A stretch of 64,000 nucleotides of DNA, taken from Olsenella timonensis (lineage in GTDB: Bacteria; Actinomycetota; Coriobacteriia; Coriobacteriales; Atopobiaceae). The stretch is from assembly GCF_900119915.1 (NCBI RefSeq), contig NZ_LT635455.1:1178001-1242000 (forward strand), written 5' to 3'. Shown here one piece after another: positions 32,897-45,103 of this stretch. Every line of letters starts with the position of its first letter. Within the stretch, counting starts at the first letter, position 1. Below the pieces are notes generated by a model. The model saw only the letters and a list, made by a program, of their open reading frames with translations, searched no databases and was not told the DNA's origin. The position numbers and the translations under genes were made by a program.

Positions 32897-34561
32897 GTGG
32901 AACTCAGAAGCGACGCCATCAAGCGGGGCCTGGCGCGCGCGCCGCACCGCAGCCTGCTGGCAGCCGACGGCCTCACCGAAGAGGAGCTCGACCGTCCGCT
33001 CGTGGCCGTGGTCTCCGCCCAGAACGAGGTCATCCCGGGGCATCTTCATCTCCAGCAGATCGCCGACGCCGTGAAGGCCGGCATTCGCATGGCGGGCGGC
33101 ACCCCGCTGCAGGTCAACACCATCGGCGTGTGCGACGGCATCGCGATGAACCACGAGGGCATGCACTACAGCCTCACCTCCCGCGAGGTCATCGCCGACA
33201 GCGTGGAGTGCGCCGTCCAGGGCCACCAGTTCGACGCGATGGTCCTCATCCCCTCCTGCGACAAGATCGTCCCCGGCATGCTCATCGCCGCGGCACGTCT
33301 GGACATCCCCGCCATCCTCGTCTCCGGCGGCCCCATGCTCGCCGGCCGCGGGCGCGACGGCAGCCAGACCGACCTCAACTCCCTCTTCGACGCCGTGGGC
33401 CAGGTCACCGCCGGCACCATGACCGAGGAGGAGTGCTCCTGGCTCGAGAAGACCGCCTGCCCCACCTGCGGCAGCTGCTCGGGCATGTTCACCGCCAACT
33501 CCATCTGCTGCCTCGCCGAGGCGCTCGGCATCGCGCTTCCCGGCAACGGCACCGTGCCCGCCGTCTACTCGGAGCGCATCCGCCTGGCCAAGAGGGCCGG
33601 CATGAAGGTCATGGAGCTGGTCGAGAAGAACCTCACCGCCCGCCAGATCATCAACGAGCACGCCATCCACAACGGCATGGTGCTCGACATGGCCTTCGGC
33701 GGCTCCACCAACACGATGCTCCACCTCACGGCCATCGCGCAGGCGGCCGGCTGCCCCGTCACGATGGACGACTGGGACCGCGCCAGCGCCGAGACGCCCA
33801 ACATCGTGCGCATCGCGCCGGCCGGCCCGCTCCACATCCAGGACCTGAACGACGTGGGCGGCGTCTCCGCCATCATCGGCGAGCTCGGACGCACCGGGCA
33901 CCTCGACATGGACGCCCTCACCTGCCACGGGACCATGGCCGAGTGGGTCGCGGCCTGCCCGCCCGTGGACGGCGAGGTCGTCCGCGGCGTGGATGACGCC
34001 TACTCCCCCGACGGCGGCCTCAAGGTCATGCGCGGCAGCCTCGCGCCGGACTGTGGCGTCGTCAAGAAGAGCGCCGTCGACCCGGGCATGTGGCGGCACA
34101 GCGGCCCCGCACGCGTCTTCGACTCCGAGGAGGAGGCCTGCAAGGCCATCTTCGGCGGGGCGATAAACCCGGGCGACGTGGTGGTCATCCGCTACGAGGG
34201 CCCCTCGGGCGGCCCCGGTATGCGCGAGATGCTCACCCCCACCTCCGCCATCTGCGGCATGGGCCTCGCGAGCTCGGTGGCCCTCATCACCGACGGGCGC
34301 TTCTCGGGCGCCTCCAAGGGCCCGTGCATCGGCCACGTCTCGCCCGAGGCGGCCGCCGGCGGCCCGATTGCACTCGTCGAGGAGGGCGACGTCATCGACA
34401 TCGACATCCAGGCCGGCACGCTCGAGCTGCGCGTCTCCGAGGAGGTTCTCGCCGAGCGCCGCGCCGCATGGCAGCCGCCGGCGCCCAAGTACACCACGGG
34501 AGTCCTCTCCCGCTACGCAAAGCTGGTCACGAGCGCAGACAAGGGGGCCTACCTCTCATGA
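32897..34561 (+). CDS. ilvD: Dihydroxy-acid dehydratase
   Basis: 554-residue Fe-S dehydratase forming 2-oxo acids in the valine/isoleucine pathways. The cluster cysteines are in [10 protein letters not shown] and [24 protein letters not shown] and [21 protein letters not shown] are further signatures. The GTG at 32897 is chosen because [11 protein letters not shown] is the usual N-terminus and GAGGG lies 5 nt upstream. Its stop overlaps the ilvB start (ATGA). Confidence 0.95.
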   Translation: MELRSDAIKRGLARAPHRSLLAADGLTEEELDRPLVAVVSAQNEVIPGHLHLQQIADAVKAGIRMAGGTPLQVNTIGVCDGIAMNHEGMHYSLTSREVIADSVECAVQGHQFDAMVLIPSCDKIVPGMLIAAARLDIPAILVSGGPMLAGRGRDGSQTDLNSLFDAVGQVTAGTMTEEECSWLEKTACPTCGSCSGMFTANSICCLAEALGIALPGNGTVPAVYSERIRLAKRAGMKVMELVEKNLTARQIINEHAIHNGMVLDMAFGGSTNTMLHLTAIAQAAGCPVTMDDWDRASAETPNIVRIAPAGPLHIQDLNDVGGVSAIIGELGRTGHLDMDALTCHGTMAEWVAACPPVDGEVVRGVDDAYSPDGGLKVMRGSLAPDCGVVKKSAVDPGMWRHSGPARVFDSEEEACKAIFGGAINPGDVVVIRYEGPSGGPGMREMLTPTSAICGMGLASSVALITDGRFSGASKGPCIGHVSPEAAAGGPIALVEEGDVIDIDIQAGTLELRVSEEVLAERRAAWQPPAPKYTTGVLSRYAKLVTSADKGAYLS

Positions 34562-36438
34562 TCACCGTCGAGGAGAAAATCGCCCGGCGCCGGCGCGCCA
34601 TCGAGGGGCGCCCGTTCGGCCCGGGCAGCCAGACCGAGCACGAGGGCAAGACCATGACCGGGGCGCAGGCCATCATCGCCAGCCTCGAGGCGGAGGGCGT
34701 GGATACGATCTTCGGCTACCCCGGAGGTCAGGCCATCAAGATCTACGACGCCCTGTACGACTCCAAGAAGATTCATCACGTGCTCGCCCGACACGAGCAG
34801 GGCGCCACGCACATGGCCGACGGCTACGCGCGCGCCACGGGCAAGGTGGGCGTCGTGCTCGTCACCTCCGGCCCTGGGGCCACCAACACCGTGACGGGCA
34901 TCGCCACCGCCTACATGGACTCGGTGCCGCTGGTGGTCATCACGGGCCAGGTCACCCGCGGCGTCATCGGCACCGACGCCTTCCAGGAGTCCGACATCGT
35001 GGGCATCACGATGCCCATCGTCAAGCACAGCTTCCTCCTGCAGTCCACCGACGACCTCACGCGGACCTTCCGCGAGGCGTTCTACATCGCCTCGACCGGA
35101 CGCCCGGGCCCGGTCCTGATCGACATCCCGAGCGACCTCTCGGGCTCCGAGATGATCTTCCACTACCCTGACTCCGTGAGCATCCCGAGCTACCGCCCCA
35201 CCTATCGCGGCAATGCCAAGCAGGTCAAGCAGGCTGCCCAGCTCATCTGCGAGGCAACGCGGCCGCTCATCATGGCCGGGGGCGGCATCGTCGCTTCCCA
35301 CGCCTGCCCCGAGCTCGTGGCGCTCGCGGAGCGCATGCAGATCCCGGTGGTGACCACCCTCATGGGCAAGGCGGCCATTCCCTGCTCCAACCCGCTCAAC
35401 CTCGGACCTGTCGGCATGCACGGCTCCAAGTACGCCAACATGGCCGTCACCGAGTCAGACCTCATCATCGCCGTGGGCGCGCGGTTCTCCGACCGCGTGA
35501 CCGGCAAAGTCTCGGAGTTCGCCCCGCACGCCAAGATCATCCACATTGACATCGACCCCGCCGAGATCGGCAAGATCATCAACCCGGACGTTCCGATCGT
35601 CGGCGACGCCAAGGTCATTCTCGCCGCCCTCAACGAGCGCCTGGAGAAGATGGACGCGCACGCGAACTGCGAGGCCTGGCGCGACGAGGTCTTCGAGTGG
35701 CGCGAGCGCTGGCCGTTCTACACCTCCGACTTCGCCGACTACGAGGGCAAGATCGCGCCCGAGGTTCTTCTCGAGACGCTCTCGGACAAGCTCGACCCGC
35801 ACGCCTCGATCGTCACCACCGAGGTCGGCCAGCACCAGATGTGGGCCCTCCAGAACATCCACCGCGAGCACGCCCGCACCTTCATCTCCTCGGGCGGCCT
35901 CGGCACGATGGGCTTTGGCTTCCCCGCCGCCATCGGCGCCAAGATCGGCTGCCCTGACGAGCAGGTCGTCTGCATCGCCGGCGACGGCTCCTTCCAGATG
36001 AACAGCCAGGAGATGGCCACCGCCAAGATCAACGACGTGCCGGTCAAGGTCCTCATCGTCGACAACCGCGCCCTCGGCATGGTCCACCAGTGGCAGCACC
36101 TCTTCTACAACGACCGCTACTCGTTCACCGAGCTGGCCGACAACCCCGACTTCGTGAAGCTCGCCGACGCCTACGGCTGGCGCGCGCGGCGCATCGAGCG
36201 GCCCGAGGAGATCGACGCAGCGCTCGACGAGATGCTCGCCTCCGACGAGCCGTACCTGCTCGACGTGCGCATCCCCGCCGAGCAGACCGTGTACCCGATG
36301 GTCGCCCCCGGTGCCCCGATCGACGACATCATCGGCGCCCTCGACGTCACGCTCGGCGGCGTGCGCGTCACCGAGAAGGGCTTCGGGGAGTCCGGCCGAC
36401 CGCGCGTCAAGCCGTCCCACGAAGGAGTTGATGACTGA
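34558..36438 (+). CDS. ilvB: Acetolactate synthase, large subunit
   Basis: 626-residue ThDP-dependent enzyme condensing pyruvate with pyruvate or 2-oxobutyrate. The catalytic Glu is in [15 protein letters not shown], and the ThDP/Mg motif [15 protein letters not shown] is in the C-terminal third. An N-terminal tail of ~30 polar residues precedes [16 protein letters not shown], where many homologues begin. The ATG overlaps ilvD by 4 nt. The C-terminus runs ~30 residues past the usual end ([13 protein letters not shown]). Confidence 0.95.
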   Translation: MITVEEKIARRRRAIEGRPFGPGSQTEHEGKTMTGAQAIIASLEAEGVDTIFGYPGGQAIKIYDALYDSKKIHHVLARHEQGATHMADGYARATGKVGVVLVTSGPGATNTVTGIATAYMDSVPLVVITGQVTRGVIGTDAFQESDIVGITMPIVKHSFLLQSTDDLTRTFREAFYIASTGRPGPVLIDIPSDLSGSEMIFHYPDSVSIPSYRPTYRGNAKQVKQAAQLICEATRPLIMAGGGIVASHACPELVALAERMQIPVVTTLMGKAAIPCSNPLNLGPVGMHGSKYANMAVTESDLIIAVGARFSDRVTGKVSEFAPHAKIIHIDIDPAEIGKIINPDVPIVGDAKVILAALNERLEKMDAHANCEAWRDEVFEWRERWPFYTSDFADYEGKIAPEVLLETLSDKLDPHASIVTTEVGQHQMWALQNIHREHARTFISSGGLGTMGFGFPAAIGAKIGCPDEQVVCIAGDGSFQMNSQEMATAKINDVPVKVLIVDNRALGMVHQWQHLFYNDRYSFTELADNPDFVKLADAYGWRARRIERPEEIDAALDEMLASDEPYLLDVRIPAEQTVYPMVAPGAPIDDIIGALDVTLGGVRVTEKGFGESGRPRVKPSHEGVDD

Positions 36439-36917
36439 TGAACTACCTGCTCTCGGTTCTCGTCGAGAACAAGCCGGGCGTGCTCAGCCGCGTCACCGGC
36501 CTCATCAGCCGACGCGGGTTCAACATCGAGTCGCTCACCGTCGCCCCCACCGAGGACGAGACGCTCTCGCGCATGACGATCATCGTCGAGGCCGACGAGG
36601 TGGGCTTCGAGCAGATCACCAAGCAGCTCCACAAGCTCGTCTCGGTCTACAAGATCTCCGACCTCACCTACGAGGACGCCGTCGAGCGCGAGCTCGTGCT
36701 CTTCAAGGTGCAGGCGGCTCCCGAGCGCCGTCACGAGGTCATCGAGATCGCCAACGTCTTCCGCGCCAAGGTCGTCGACGTGGGCAAGAACACCCTCACC
36801 ATCGAGGCGACCGGCACGGCAAGCAAGCTCGACGCGATGGAGGACCTCTTCCGCAGCTACGGCATCAAGCAGCTCACGCGCACCGGCAAGATCGCGATGT
36901 CGCGTGGCGCGCAATAG
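36438..36917 (+). CDS. ilvN: Acetolactate synthase, small regulatory subunit
   Basis: 159-residue regulatory subunit conferring valine feedback inhibition on IlvB. The N-terminal ACT domain reads [29 protein letters not shown]; the C-terminal half is the second conserved domain ([19 protein letters not shown]). The ATG shares 1 nt with the ilvB stop and has GGAG 13 nt upstream within ilvB, so coupling is likely. The TAG stop is directly followed by palindrome copy B. Confidence 0.95.
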   Translation: MNYLLSVLVENKPGVLSRVTGLISRRGFNIESLTVAPTEDETLSRMTIIVEADEVGFEQITKQLHKLVSVYKISDLTYEDAVERELVLFKVQAAPERRHEVIEIANVFRAKVVDVGKNTLTIEATGTASKLDAMEDLFRSYGIKQLTRTGKIAMSRGAQ

Positions 36918-36948
36918 GTCAAAAGGGGACAGTCCCCTTTTGACCCAT
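36915..36948. repeat. Palindromic REP-like element, copy B
   Basis: Identical over 34 nt to copy A near lysC (there read on the minus strand): TAG stop codon, arms GGTCAAAAGGGGAC/GTCCCCTTTTGACC, then CAT. It fills the ilvN-ilvC gap and could act as an intercistronic hairpin. Confidence 0.85.
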
Positions 36949-36978
36949 ACAGGCACACAACAAGCAAAGGAGAAGAAC

Positions 36979-37977
36979 ATGGCCGTTGACATCTATTACG
37001 AGAAGGACGTGGACCCGAGCGTCATCCAGGGCAAGAAGGTCGCCATCATCGGCTACGGCTCCCAGGGCCACGCCCACGCGCTCAACCTGCTCGACTCCGG
37101 CGTCGACGTCCGCGTCGGACTGCGCGAGGGCTCCTCGTCGGCAGAGAGGGCCCGCGAGGCCGGCCTCAAGGTCATGAGCATGGACGACGCCGCGGAGGAG
37201 GCCGACGTCATCATGATGCTCGTCCCCGACGAGACCCAGCCCAAGGTCTACGAGGAGCATGTCGCGCCGCACCTCAAGGCCGGCGACACCCTCGCCTTCG
37301 CCCACGGCTTCAACATCCACTACGGCTACATCAAGGCGCCCGAGGACGTCAACGTCATCATGTGCGCGCCCAAGGGGCCCGGCCACATCGTGCGCCGCCA
37401 GTACACCGAGGGCTCCGGCGTGCCCGACCTCGCCTGCGTCTACCAGGACGCCACCGGCGACGCCTGGGACATCGTGCTCTCCTACTGCTGGGGAGTCGGC
37501 GGCGCCCGCTCCGGCATCATCAAGGCCACCTTCAAGGAGGAGACCGAGGAGGACCTCTTCGGTGAGCAGGCGGTGCTGTGCGGCGGCCTGGTCGAACTGG
37601 TGAAGGCCGGCTTCGAGACGCTCACCGAGGCTGGCTACCCCGAGGAGCTCGCCTACTTCGAGGTCTACCACGAGATGAAGATGATCGTCGACCTCATGTA
37701 CGAGTCCGGCATCCACTTCATGAACTACTCGATCTCCAACACCGCCGAGTACGGCGAGTACTACGCCGGCCCGCAGGTCATCAATGCCGAGTCCCGTGAG
37801 GCCATGAAGCGCATCCTGGCCCGCATCCAGGACGGCTCCTTCGCGCAGGAGTTCGTCGACGACTGCAACAACGACCACAAGTGGCTGCTCGAGAAGCGCG
37901 AGGAGATCAACTCCCACCCGATCGAGAAGACCGGCGAGAAGATCCGCTCCATGTTCTCCTGGATCAAGAAGGACTAG
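36979..37977 (+). CDS. ilvC: Ketol-acid reductoisomerase (class I)
   Basis: 332-residue Mg-dependent enzyme that isomerises and reduces acetolactate/acetohydroxybutyrate. The Rossmann motif [13 protein letters not shown] is followed by [13 protein letters not shown], whose Arg/Ser residues favour NADPH. Acidic metal ligands sit in the [12 protein letters not shown] and [15 protein letters not shown] segments. The short length marks class I. The ATG at 36979 has AAAGGAG 6 nt upstream. Confidence 0.96.
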   Translation: MAVDIYYEKDVDPSVIQGKKVAIIGYGSQGHAHALNLLDSGVDVRVGLREGSSSAERAREAGLKVMSMDDAAEEADVIMMLVPDETQPKVYEEHVAPHLKAGDTLAFAHGFNIHYGYIKAPEDVNVIMCAPKGPGHIVRRQYTEGSGVPDLACVYQDATGDAWDIVLSYCWGVGGARSGIIKATFKEETEEDLFGEQAVLCGGLVELVKAGFETLTEAGYPEELAYFEVYHEMKMIVDLMYESGIHFMNYSISNTAEYGEYYAGPQVINAESREAMKRILARIQDGSFAQEFVDDCNNDHKWLLEKREEINSHPIEKTGEKIRSMFSWIKKD

Positions 37978-38042
37978 CGAGAAGAACGTCCTTCTCGGCA
38001 CGAAGAACGGGGTCCGGCGCCGTGGCGTCGGACCCCTATTTT
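37978..38042 (+). terminator. Terminator of the ilvDBNC operon
   Basis: A small CGAGAAG/CTTCTCG hairpin (37978-37997) is followed by a 13-bp stem with one wobble pair (38009-38021 with 38024-38036) and TATTTT. Confidence 0.85.
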
Positions 38043-38070
38043 CGGTTGATTCCCTGCCCGCACTCATATG

Positions 38071-38195
38071 TGTCGGCGTCCGCGGGAGGCGATCCCCGCA
38101 CTCCTTGACGAAACGCGAGAGCCAGCCGACACTCACGCCCGCAATCTGTCAACCGAGCCGACACTCCCGGCCGACACTCTTGGAGGGGTTGTCGG
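38071..38195. repeat. Repeated CCGACACTC motif
   Basis: CCGACACTC occurs at 38126-38134, 38158-38166 and 38171-38179, with the complementary TGTCGGC at 38071-38077 and another TGTCGG at 38190-38195. The cluster lies in the convergent gap between ilvC and the sugar ATPase gene. It may be a protein-binding array or a 3'-end structure. Confidence 0.4.
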
Positions 38196-38200
38196 CGAAC

Positions 38201-39379
<1,179 letters not shown>

Positions 39380-39392
39380 GTGCGCTCCCTCC

Positions 39393-40892
39393 CTATCGAT
39401 TTCCGGCTGCCGGGGCCCTGTCGCAGAGCTCCATCTGTCGGCGCAGCCTCTGCGCGAGCTCGGGCGTCGCGTAGTGCGCCGGTGCCCGCCACTTCCAGTT
39501 CTGACCCACCGTGGAGGGCACGTTCATCCGAGCCTCTCCCCCCAGGCGGAGGACGTCCTGCATCTGAACGATCGCGGTGTCGGCGACCGAGGACCAGATG
39601 CCCCGCATCATGCCCCAGCCCTCGCCCTCGCGCTCGTTGAGCCCGAGGTAGTCACATGCCCGGGCCACGTCGTCGGGACTGGCCGCGGAGAGCCACCCGA
39701 GCGCCGTGTCGTTGTCGTGCGTCCCCACGTACGCCACGCAGTCGCGCGGGTAGGAGTGCGGCAGGTAGACGCTTCCCGACCCGTCGACGCTGTCGAAGGC
39801 GAACTCGAGGACCCGCATTCCCGGCAGGCCCGTCTCCTCGCGCAGGCGCGCGACGGAGTCCGTGAGGTAGCCCAGGTCCTCGGCGACCAGACGCTCGGTT
39901 CCGCAGGTCTCGCGCAGCCGCTCGAAGAGCGCGGTCCCCGGGCCCTCCCGCCAGCGTCCCTCGCGCGCGTCCGGGGCGCCGAAGGGAATCGAGTAGTACG
40001 AGTCGAACCCCCTGAAGTGGTCGATGCGCAGGATGTCGTACAGCCGCAGCTGGTACGTGATGCGCTCGACCCACCACGAGAAGCCGTCCTCGGCCATGCG
40101 CTCCCAGTCGTAGAGCGGGTTTCCCCAGAGCTGGCCGCCGGCGGCGAAGCCGTCGGGCGGGCATCCCGCGACCTCGGTGGGAAGGAGACGCTCGTCGAGC
40201 TGGAACTGCTCGGGGCTTGCCCACACGTCCGCACTGTCGGGGGCGACGTAGATGGGGATGTCCCCCATGAGCAGGATGCCGGCGCCCGTCGCGTACTCCC
40301 TGAGACGGTCCCACTGTCGGAAGAACAGGCACTGGACCGCCTTCCAGAAGTCGACCCTCTCGGAGAGACGGCGACGCGCCTCGTCCAGGGCCGCGGGCTC
40401 ACGCCGACGCAGCCCGTCGTCCCAGGAGGTCCAGGGGGCGCCATCGCGGGAGTCCTTGATCGCCATGAAGAGGGCGTAGTCCTCGAGCCACGCCGACTCA
40501 CGCGCGCAGAACGACGCGAGCTCGGCGGCGCGAGACTCCCGCAGACGGGAGCAGGCGCGCTCCAGGACCGGGAGCCGCCCGCGGAAGAGCGCCCCGTAGT
40601 CCACGGAGAGCGGGTCGTCGCCCCAGCCGACCCCCTCGTACTCCGAGCGTTCGAGCAGCCCCTCGGCGGCGAGCTCGTCGAGGTCGATCAGGTACGGGTT
40701 GCCCGCGTACGTCGAGAAGACCTGATAGGGCGAGTCACCGAACCCCGTGGGGCCGATCGGGAGGATCTGCCAGACCGTCTGGCCCGACTCGACGAGGAAG
40801 TCGACGAGCTCGCGGGCGGCGGCACCCATCGTGCCGACGCCCCACGGGGACGGCAGCGACGTGACGGGCATGAGCACTCCGGCGCGCCTCAT
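39393..40892 (-). CDS. malQ: 4-alpha-glucanotransferase (amylomaltase)
   Basis: 499-residue GH77 enzyme that disproportionates maltodextrins in the cytoplasm. Markers: the N-terminal [11 protein letters not shown], the [16 protein letters not shown] segment, catalytic nucleophile region [12 protein letters not shown], acid/base [10 protein letters not shown] and THDNDT. The start overlaps the LacI stop by 4 nt, so regulator and enzyme are co-translated. Confidence 0.95.
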   Translation of the reverse strand: MRRAGVLMPVTSLPSPWGVGTMGAAARELVDFLVESGQTVWQILPIGPTGFGDSPYQVFSTYAGNPYLIDLDELAAEGLLERSEYEGVGWGDDPLSVDYGALFRGRLPVLERACSRLRESRAAELASFCARESAWLEDYALFMAIKDSRDGAPWTSWDDGLRRREPAALDEARRRLSERVDFWKAVQCLFFRQWDRLREYATGAGILLMGDIPIYVAPDSADVWASPEQFQLDERLLPTEVAGCPPDGFAAGGQLWGNPLYDWERMAEDGFSWWVERITYQLRLYDILRIDHFRGFDSYYSIPFGAPDAREGRWREGPGTALFERLRETCGTERLVAEDLGYLTDSVARLREETGLPGMRVLEFAFDSVDGSGSVYLPHSYPRDCVAYVGTHDNDTALGWLSAASPDDVARACDYLGLNEREGEGWGMMRGIWSSVADTAIVQMQDVLRLGGEARMNVPSTVGQNWKWRAPAHYATPELAQRLRRQMELCDRAPAAGNR

Positions 40893-41944
40893 GACCTCTC
40901 CCCCCTCGCACAGACGCCTGCCGTGGCCGGGGCGGGCGCGAGGGAGAGCACGCTCTCCCTGCGCAGCAGCCTGAACGGAACGGACTCGTGCACGGCGCCG
41001 GCCTTATCGCCGCGGGCGGCGGCGATAAGGGCCTCCACCCCCCTGCGGGCGAGAAGCCCCGCGTCCTGGCGCACCGTCGTGAGGCGCGGCACGCTGTACT
41101 GCGAGACGTCAACCCCGTCGAAGCCGACGAGCGAGATGTCGAGGGGGACGCGGAGGCCGCGGTCGGTCGCCGCGCGCAGCGCGCCGAGGGCGATCACGTC
41201 GCCGAAGGCGAAGATCGCGGTGAGGTCGTCCGCCCGCTCGAGCAGGCGCATGGCCGCCTCGTAGCCCGCGCCCATGGAGAAGCGACAGGGCTCGTACCAG
41301 CGATCGACGTCGAAGTGCGCGCCATGCGACTCGAACGCCCGGACGACGCCGGCCAGTCGATGCTCCGACACCTCGCTCACCGTGCGGTTGCCGCCCAGCA
41401 CGCCGATGCGCCGGTGGCCGCACTCCCAGAGGTGGTCGATGACGCTTCCCGCGGCCCCCACGTCGTCGGTCGAGAAGCTCGAGAGGCCCTTGAGCCCCCA
41501 GTCCTCGGCGGTGTTGGTGAGCAGCACGCACGGGGCCTCGATCTGGCCGAACCCCTCCCTGAAGTTGCTCGGGTCCCCGCCCAGGAAGAGGAACCCCTTG
41601 GGGTGCCTGATCCTGTCGAGGTGGACGGCACGCGCCACCTCGTCGGCGTCCTCGTCGACGAAGTGGACGCGCACCTCCTCCTCAGCCTCGGCGAAGAGCC
41701 CCTCGGCCTTCTCGATGATGTCGTTGAAGAGCAGGTTCTGCATTCCCTTGACCATGATGGCGAACGAGGCCCTGCTCCTCGTCTTGAGATGACGGGCGTT
41801 GGTGTTGGGCTCGTAGCCCACCTCCCTGACGACCGAGAGGACGCGCTCGCGCGCGCGGTCGCTGACGCCGGGGTGGTCGTTGAGCACACGGGAGACGGTG
41901 CCCACGCTGTAGCCGGAGAGCCGCGCGATGTCCCTGATGTCCAC
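40889..41944 (-). CDS. LacI-family regulator of the maltodextrin operon
   Basis: 351-residue repressor. The N-terminal helix-turn-helix and hinge helix read IARLSGYSVGTVSRVLN and a sugar-binding periplasmic-like domain follows (FLFLGGD, SLVGFDGVDVSQYSVPRLTTVRQD). The start is a GTG (41942-41944) after AGAGGGGG. It lies inside the operon it should control, and two GAAACGTTTC-type operators occur at the operon promoter (45104-45147), consistent with autoregulation by a maltodextrin signal. Confidence 0.92.
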   Translation of the reverse strand: MDIRDIARLSGYSVGTVSRVLNDHPGVSDRARERVLSVVREVGYEPNTNARHLKTRSRASFAIMVKGMQNLLFNDIIEKAEGLFAEAEEEVRVHFVDEDADEVARAVHLDRIRHPKGFLFLGGDPSNFREGFGQIEAPCVLLTNTAEDWGLKGLSSFSTDDVGAAGSVIDHLWECGHRRIGVLGGNRTVSEVSEHRLAGVVRAFESHGAHFDVDRWYEPCRFSMGAGYEAAMRLLERADDLTAIFAFGDVIALGALRAATDRGLRVPLDISLVGFDGVDVSQYSVPRLTTVRQDAGLLARRGVEALIAAARGDKAGAVHESVPFRLLRRESVLSLAPAPATAGVCARGERS

Positions 41945-41959
41945 GACGCCCCCTCTCGC

Positions 41960-42805
41960 CTAGCCCTTGACCGCACCCGCGGCGACGCCCTTGATGATGT
42001 ACTTCTGGCACGACAGGTAAAACACCACGACCGGGATGACGGCCATGATGAGGGCGGCCATGATGGCACCCATGTCCACGCGGCCGTACGAGCCCTTCAT
42101 GAACTGGATGACGATGGAGATCGTCTTGTACTTCGTCGTGTCGAGCACGAGGTACGGAAGCAGGAAGTCGTTCCAGATCCACATGGTCTGAAGGATGCCG
42201 ACGGAGATGAACGTGGGCTTCATGATGGGGATGACCACCGTGAAGAACGTCCTTATCGGCCCCGCTCCGTCGATCAGCGCCGCCTCCTCGATCTCTATGG
42301 GGATGGTCTTCACGAAGCCGCAGAACATGAACACCGCGAGTCCCGCGCCAAACCCGAGATAGATCACGATGATTCCCCAGGGCGTGGAGAGGCCGAGGCG
42401 GTCGGCGATGAGCGAGAGGGTGAACATGACCATCTGGAACGGGACGACCATCGAGAACACGCACAGGTAGTAGACCGCCTTGGTGAAGCGGTTCTGGACG
42501 CGGGTGATGTACCACGCGCACATGGACGTGCAGATGAGGATCACCGCGACCGATCCCACCGTGATGAAGACGGTCCAGCCCACGGAGTCGAGGAAGCCGT
42601 ACTTGTCGATCGCCGTCTCGTAGTTCTCGAGGCCGATGAACGTCTGCTCGGTGGGCAGGGAGAACGGCTCGAGGTTGATGAACAGCTTGTTCTTGAACGA
42701 GTTGAACAGCACCACCACGACGGGCAGCAGCCACACGACGCACAGGAACGCCATGAGGCCGGACCCCGCCCAGCCGAGGGCGCGTCGCTCCTTCTTGGTC
42801 GCCAT
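41960..42805 (-). CDS. Carbohydrate ABC transporter permease, MalG-type
   Basis: 281-residue permease with six hydrophobic segments. The EAA loop reads EAALIDGAGPIRTFF; the N-terminal segment and C-terminal KGVAAGAVKG ending match the MalG/LacG family. The ATG (42803-42805) overlaps the stop of the MalF-type permease by 1 nt, with GGAGG about 10 nt upstream. Confidence 0.92.
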   Translation of the reverse strand: MATKKERRALGWAGSGLMAFLCVVWLLPVVVVLFNSFKNKLFINLEPFSLPTEQTFIGLENYETAIDKYGFLDSVGWTVFITVGSVAVILICTSMCAWYITRVQNRFTKAVYYLCVFSMVVPFQMVMFTLSLIADRLGLSTPWGIIVIYLGFGAGLAVFMFCGFVKTIPIEIEEAALIDGAGPIRTFFTVVIPIMKPTFISVGILQTMWIWNDFLLPYLVLDTTKYKTISIVIQFMKGSYGRVDMGAIMAALIMAVIPVVVFYLSCQKYIIKGVAAGAVKG

Positions 42806-43647
42806 CACTGCTGCACCTCCCTGGAGCGCGTCGCGCGCAGCTGGATGAGGCCGATACCGACCACGATCAGGCAGAAGATGACCGCCTTGGCCTGGCCGAC
42901 GCCCTCCCAGCCGACGCGTCCGTAGAACGTGTTGTAGATGTTCAGGGCGAGCATCTCGGACATCTTGGACGGCTCGCCCGCCGTGAGCGACAGGTTCTGG
43001 TCGAAGAGCTTGAAGCCGTTGGTGAGCGAGAGGAACATGCAGATCGTGATCGACGACATCATCATCGGAATCGTGACGTCGACGAGCTGGCGCCAGGCGC
43101 TCGCCCCGTCGATGGCCGCCGCCTCCAGCACGTCGCCCGGGATCGACTGCAGGCCGGCGATGTAGATGATCATCATGTAGCCGATCTGCTGCCACGCCAC
43201 GAGGATGACGAGGCCGGCGAACCCGTACCACTCGTTGAGGTTCAGCGCCTGGGAGTACTGGGCGAGGATGCCGTTGAAGATGAGCTGCCAGATGTAGCCC
43301 AAAACGATGCCGCCGATGAGGTTGGGCATGAAGAACACCGTGCGGAACAGGTTGGTTCCGCGCAGCTTCCTCGTGAGCGCGAGGGCTATCGCGAACGCGA
43401 TGACGTTGATGACGATCACGGAGACGACGGTGAAGAGCGCCGTGTACCAGAACGAGTGCTGGAAGACGGTGTCCTGGACCGCCAGGACGAAGTTCGAGAA
43501 GCCCACGAACGTGGCGTCGGTGACCGTGGTGAAGTCGCACAGCGACAGCCACAGGCCCAGCAGAAACGGCGCCACGAAGCCGATGAGAAACGCCAGGAAC
43601 GTCGGCAGGACGAAGATGGGGAGATACTTCTTGATTGCCTTCTCCAT
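42805..43647 (-). CDS. Carbohydrate ABC transporter permease, MalF-type
   Basis: 280-residue permease with six hydrophobic segments and EAA loop EAAAIDGASAWRQLV. It lacks the long periplasmic P2 loop of E. coli MalF, as usual in Gram-positive sugar permeases. The ATG at 43645-43647 has GGAGG upstream. Confidence 0.92.
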   Translation of the reverse strand: MEKAIKKYLPIFVLPTFLAFLIGFVAPFLLGLWLSLCDFTTVTDATFVGFSNFVLAVQDTVFQHSFWYTALFTVVSVIVINVIAFAIALALTRKLRGTNLFRTVFFMPNLIGGIVLGYIWQLIFNGILAQYSQALNLNEWYGFAGLVILVAWQQIGYMMIIYIAGLQSIPGDVLEAAAIDGASAWRQLVDVTIPMMMSSITICMFLSLTNGFKLFDQNLSLTAGEPSKMSEMLALNIYNTFYGRVGWEGVGQAKAVIFCLIVVGIGLIQLRATRSREVQQ

Positions 43648-43669
43648 GTGACCTCCTTCCCTATGGAAG

Positions 43670-43701
43670 GGGCGGTGGGTGAGGGAAGGCACCCACCGCC
43701 C
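43670..43701 (-). terminator. Stem-loop between binding protein and permease genes
   Basis: 12-bp perfect stem with 8-nt loop and no T-run (CTTCC follows on the minus strand). It probably stabilises the binding-protein mRNA or attenuates readthrough, raising the ratio of binding protein to permease. Confidence 0.6.
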
Positions 43702-43733
43702 GAAAGGGGACGTGAACGCTGGCTTGTTGCGCC

Positions 43734-45077
43734 TTATGCCTTGGAGGCGGCAGCCTCGGTGGCCCAGCCGTCGACGAAGGCGGTCACGACGCCGTCCCAG
43801 TTGCCGTCGGTCTGGTCGGCCGCGTAGGTGGTGAGGGCGGAGCCCACGCCGTTCTTCCACTCCTCGGAGGGCATGGTCGAGAAGTTCCAGGAGACCGGGG
43901 TCTTCTCGGCGTTGATCTCGTCCGCGAGGTTGTTGAGGACGTTGGTGGACTCGAGGTTGGCCTCGAACGGGATCACGAAGCCCATGCCGGCCTCGCCGGA
44001 GGGCATGGCGCCCTCGGAGCCGCACATGGCGTTGACGCCGGTCTCGGAGGTGACGCACCAGTTGATGAAGTCGAGCGTGGCCTGGATGTCCTCCTCCGGC
44101 GCGTTCTTGTTCACGCACCAGTAGTTCTCGGAGCCGGTGCAGATGCCCTGGTCCTCCTCGCCGTCAACGCCGATGTAGATCGGAATCAGGGCGAGGTTCT
44201 CGTCGCCCACCTCGGCGACGTTGGCGTACTCCCACGTGCCGTTCTGATAGAACACGCACTGGCCGGTCACGAACTCGGCCGTGGCGTCATCGGCGGTCTT
44301 GGTGGAGAGCTGGGTGGGATCGCAGGTGGCGTTGTTGATGTAGAGGTCCCAGATCTGGCGGTAGTTGGGCAGGTAGGTGCCCTTGATGGCGTCGGTGTTG
44401 TCGATGCCCTCGTCCTTGTACTCGTAGTAGATCGGGAGGTTGGCGAGGTGCGTCTTGAAGCGCCAGTCGGAGGAGCCGTCCATGCCGGCCGAGCCGAAGG
44501 CGGAGAAGCCGAGCTCGTCCTTGCGGGCGGTGATGTCCTCCGCGACGGACTTGAGGCTGTCGAAGTTGGTGATGTCGTCGGTGCTGTAGCCGGCCTTCTC
44601 CAGCAGGGCCTTGTTGCAGATGATGCCGTAGGACTCGATGACGTAGGCGATGCCCTTGGTCTTGTCGTCGTCGCCCTTGAGGGCATAGGCGTCGTTGGTC
44701 AGCTGGCCCATGATCTCGGTGTCGTCGAGGTCATAGCAGTAGTCCTTCCAGGAGGCGAGACCCACGGGGCCGTTGACCTGGAAGAGCGTGGGCGCGTCGG
44801 TCTTGGCCATCTCGGACTTGAGCGTGGTCTCGTACTGGCCGGAGGCGGCCGTCATGACCGTCACGGGAACACCGGTCTCCTCGGTGTAGAGCTCGGCGAG
44901 CTCCTGCCACTGCGCGTCCTGCTCGGGCTTGAAGTTGAGGTAGTAGACCTTACCGGCGGCCTGCTTGTCGCCACCGCCGCTGGTCTGCTCGCCACCGCAG
45001 CCGGCGAGCGCGACCGCGCCCGCACCCGCCATGAGGCCGAGACCCGCCTGCACGAACTGACGCCTCTTCATCAACAT
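43734..45077 (-). CDS. Carbohydrate ABC transporter substrate-binding lipoprotein
   Basis: 447-residue extracellular sugar-binding protein (SBP_bac_1 type), first gene of the maltodextrin operon. N-terminus MLMKRRQFVQAGLGLMAGAG then lipobox ALAGC; the KRRQF suggests Tat export, as for LivK. After a Gly/Ser linker the mature part has the usual VYYLNFKPEQDAQWQELAELYTEETG start. ATG 45075-45077 has GGAGG 9 nt upstream; ATG 45069-45071 two codons on is an alternative. The maltodextrin substrate is inferred from malQ in the operon. Confidence 0.92.
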   Translation of the reverse strand: MLMKRRQFVQAGLGLMAGAGAVALAGCGGEQTSGGGDKQAAGKVYYLNFKPEQDAQWQELAELYTEETGVPVTVMTAASGQYETTLKSEMAKTDAPTLFQVNGPVGLASWKDYCYDLDDTEIMGQLTNDAYALKGDDDKTKGIAYVIESYGIICNKALLEKAGYSTDDITNFDSLKSVAEDITARKDELGFSAFGSAGMDGSSDWRFKTHLANLPIYYEYKDEGIDNTDAIKGTYLPNYRQIWDLYINNATCDPTQLSTKTADDATAEFVTGQCVFYQNGTWEYANVAEVGDENLALIPIYIGVDGEEDQGICTGSENYWCVNKNAPEEDIQATLDFINWCVTSETGVNAMCGSEGAMPSGEAGMGFVIPFEANLESTNVLNNLADEINAEKTPVSWNFSTMPSEEWKNGVGSALTTYAADQTDGNWDGVVTAFVDGWATEAAASKA

Positions 45078-45103
45078 AACGTGCTCCCTCCTACCGTTTC
45101 TTC

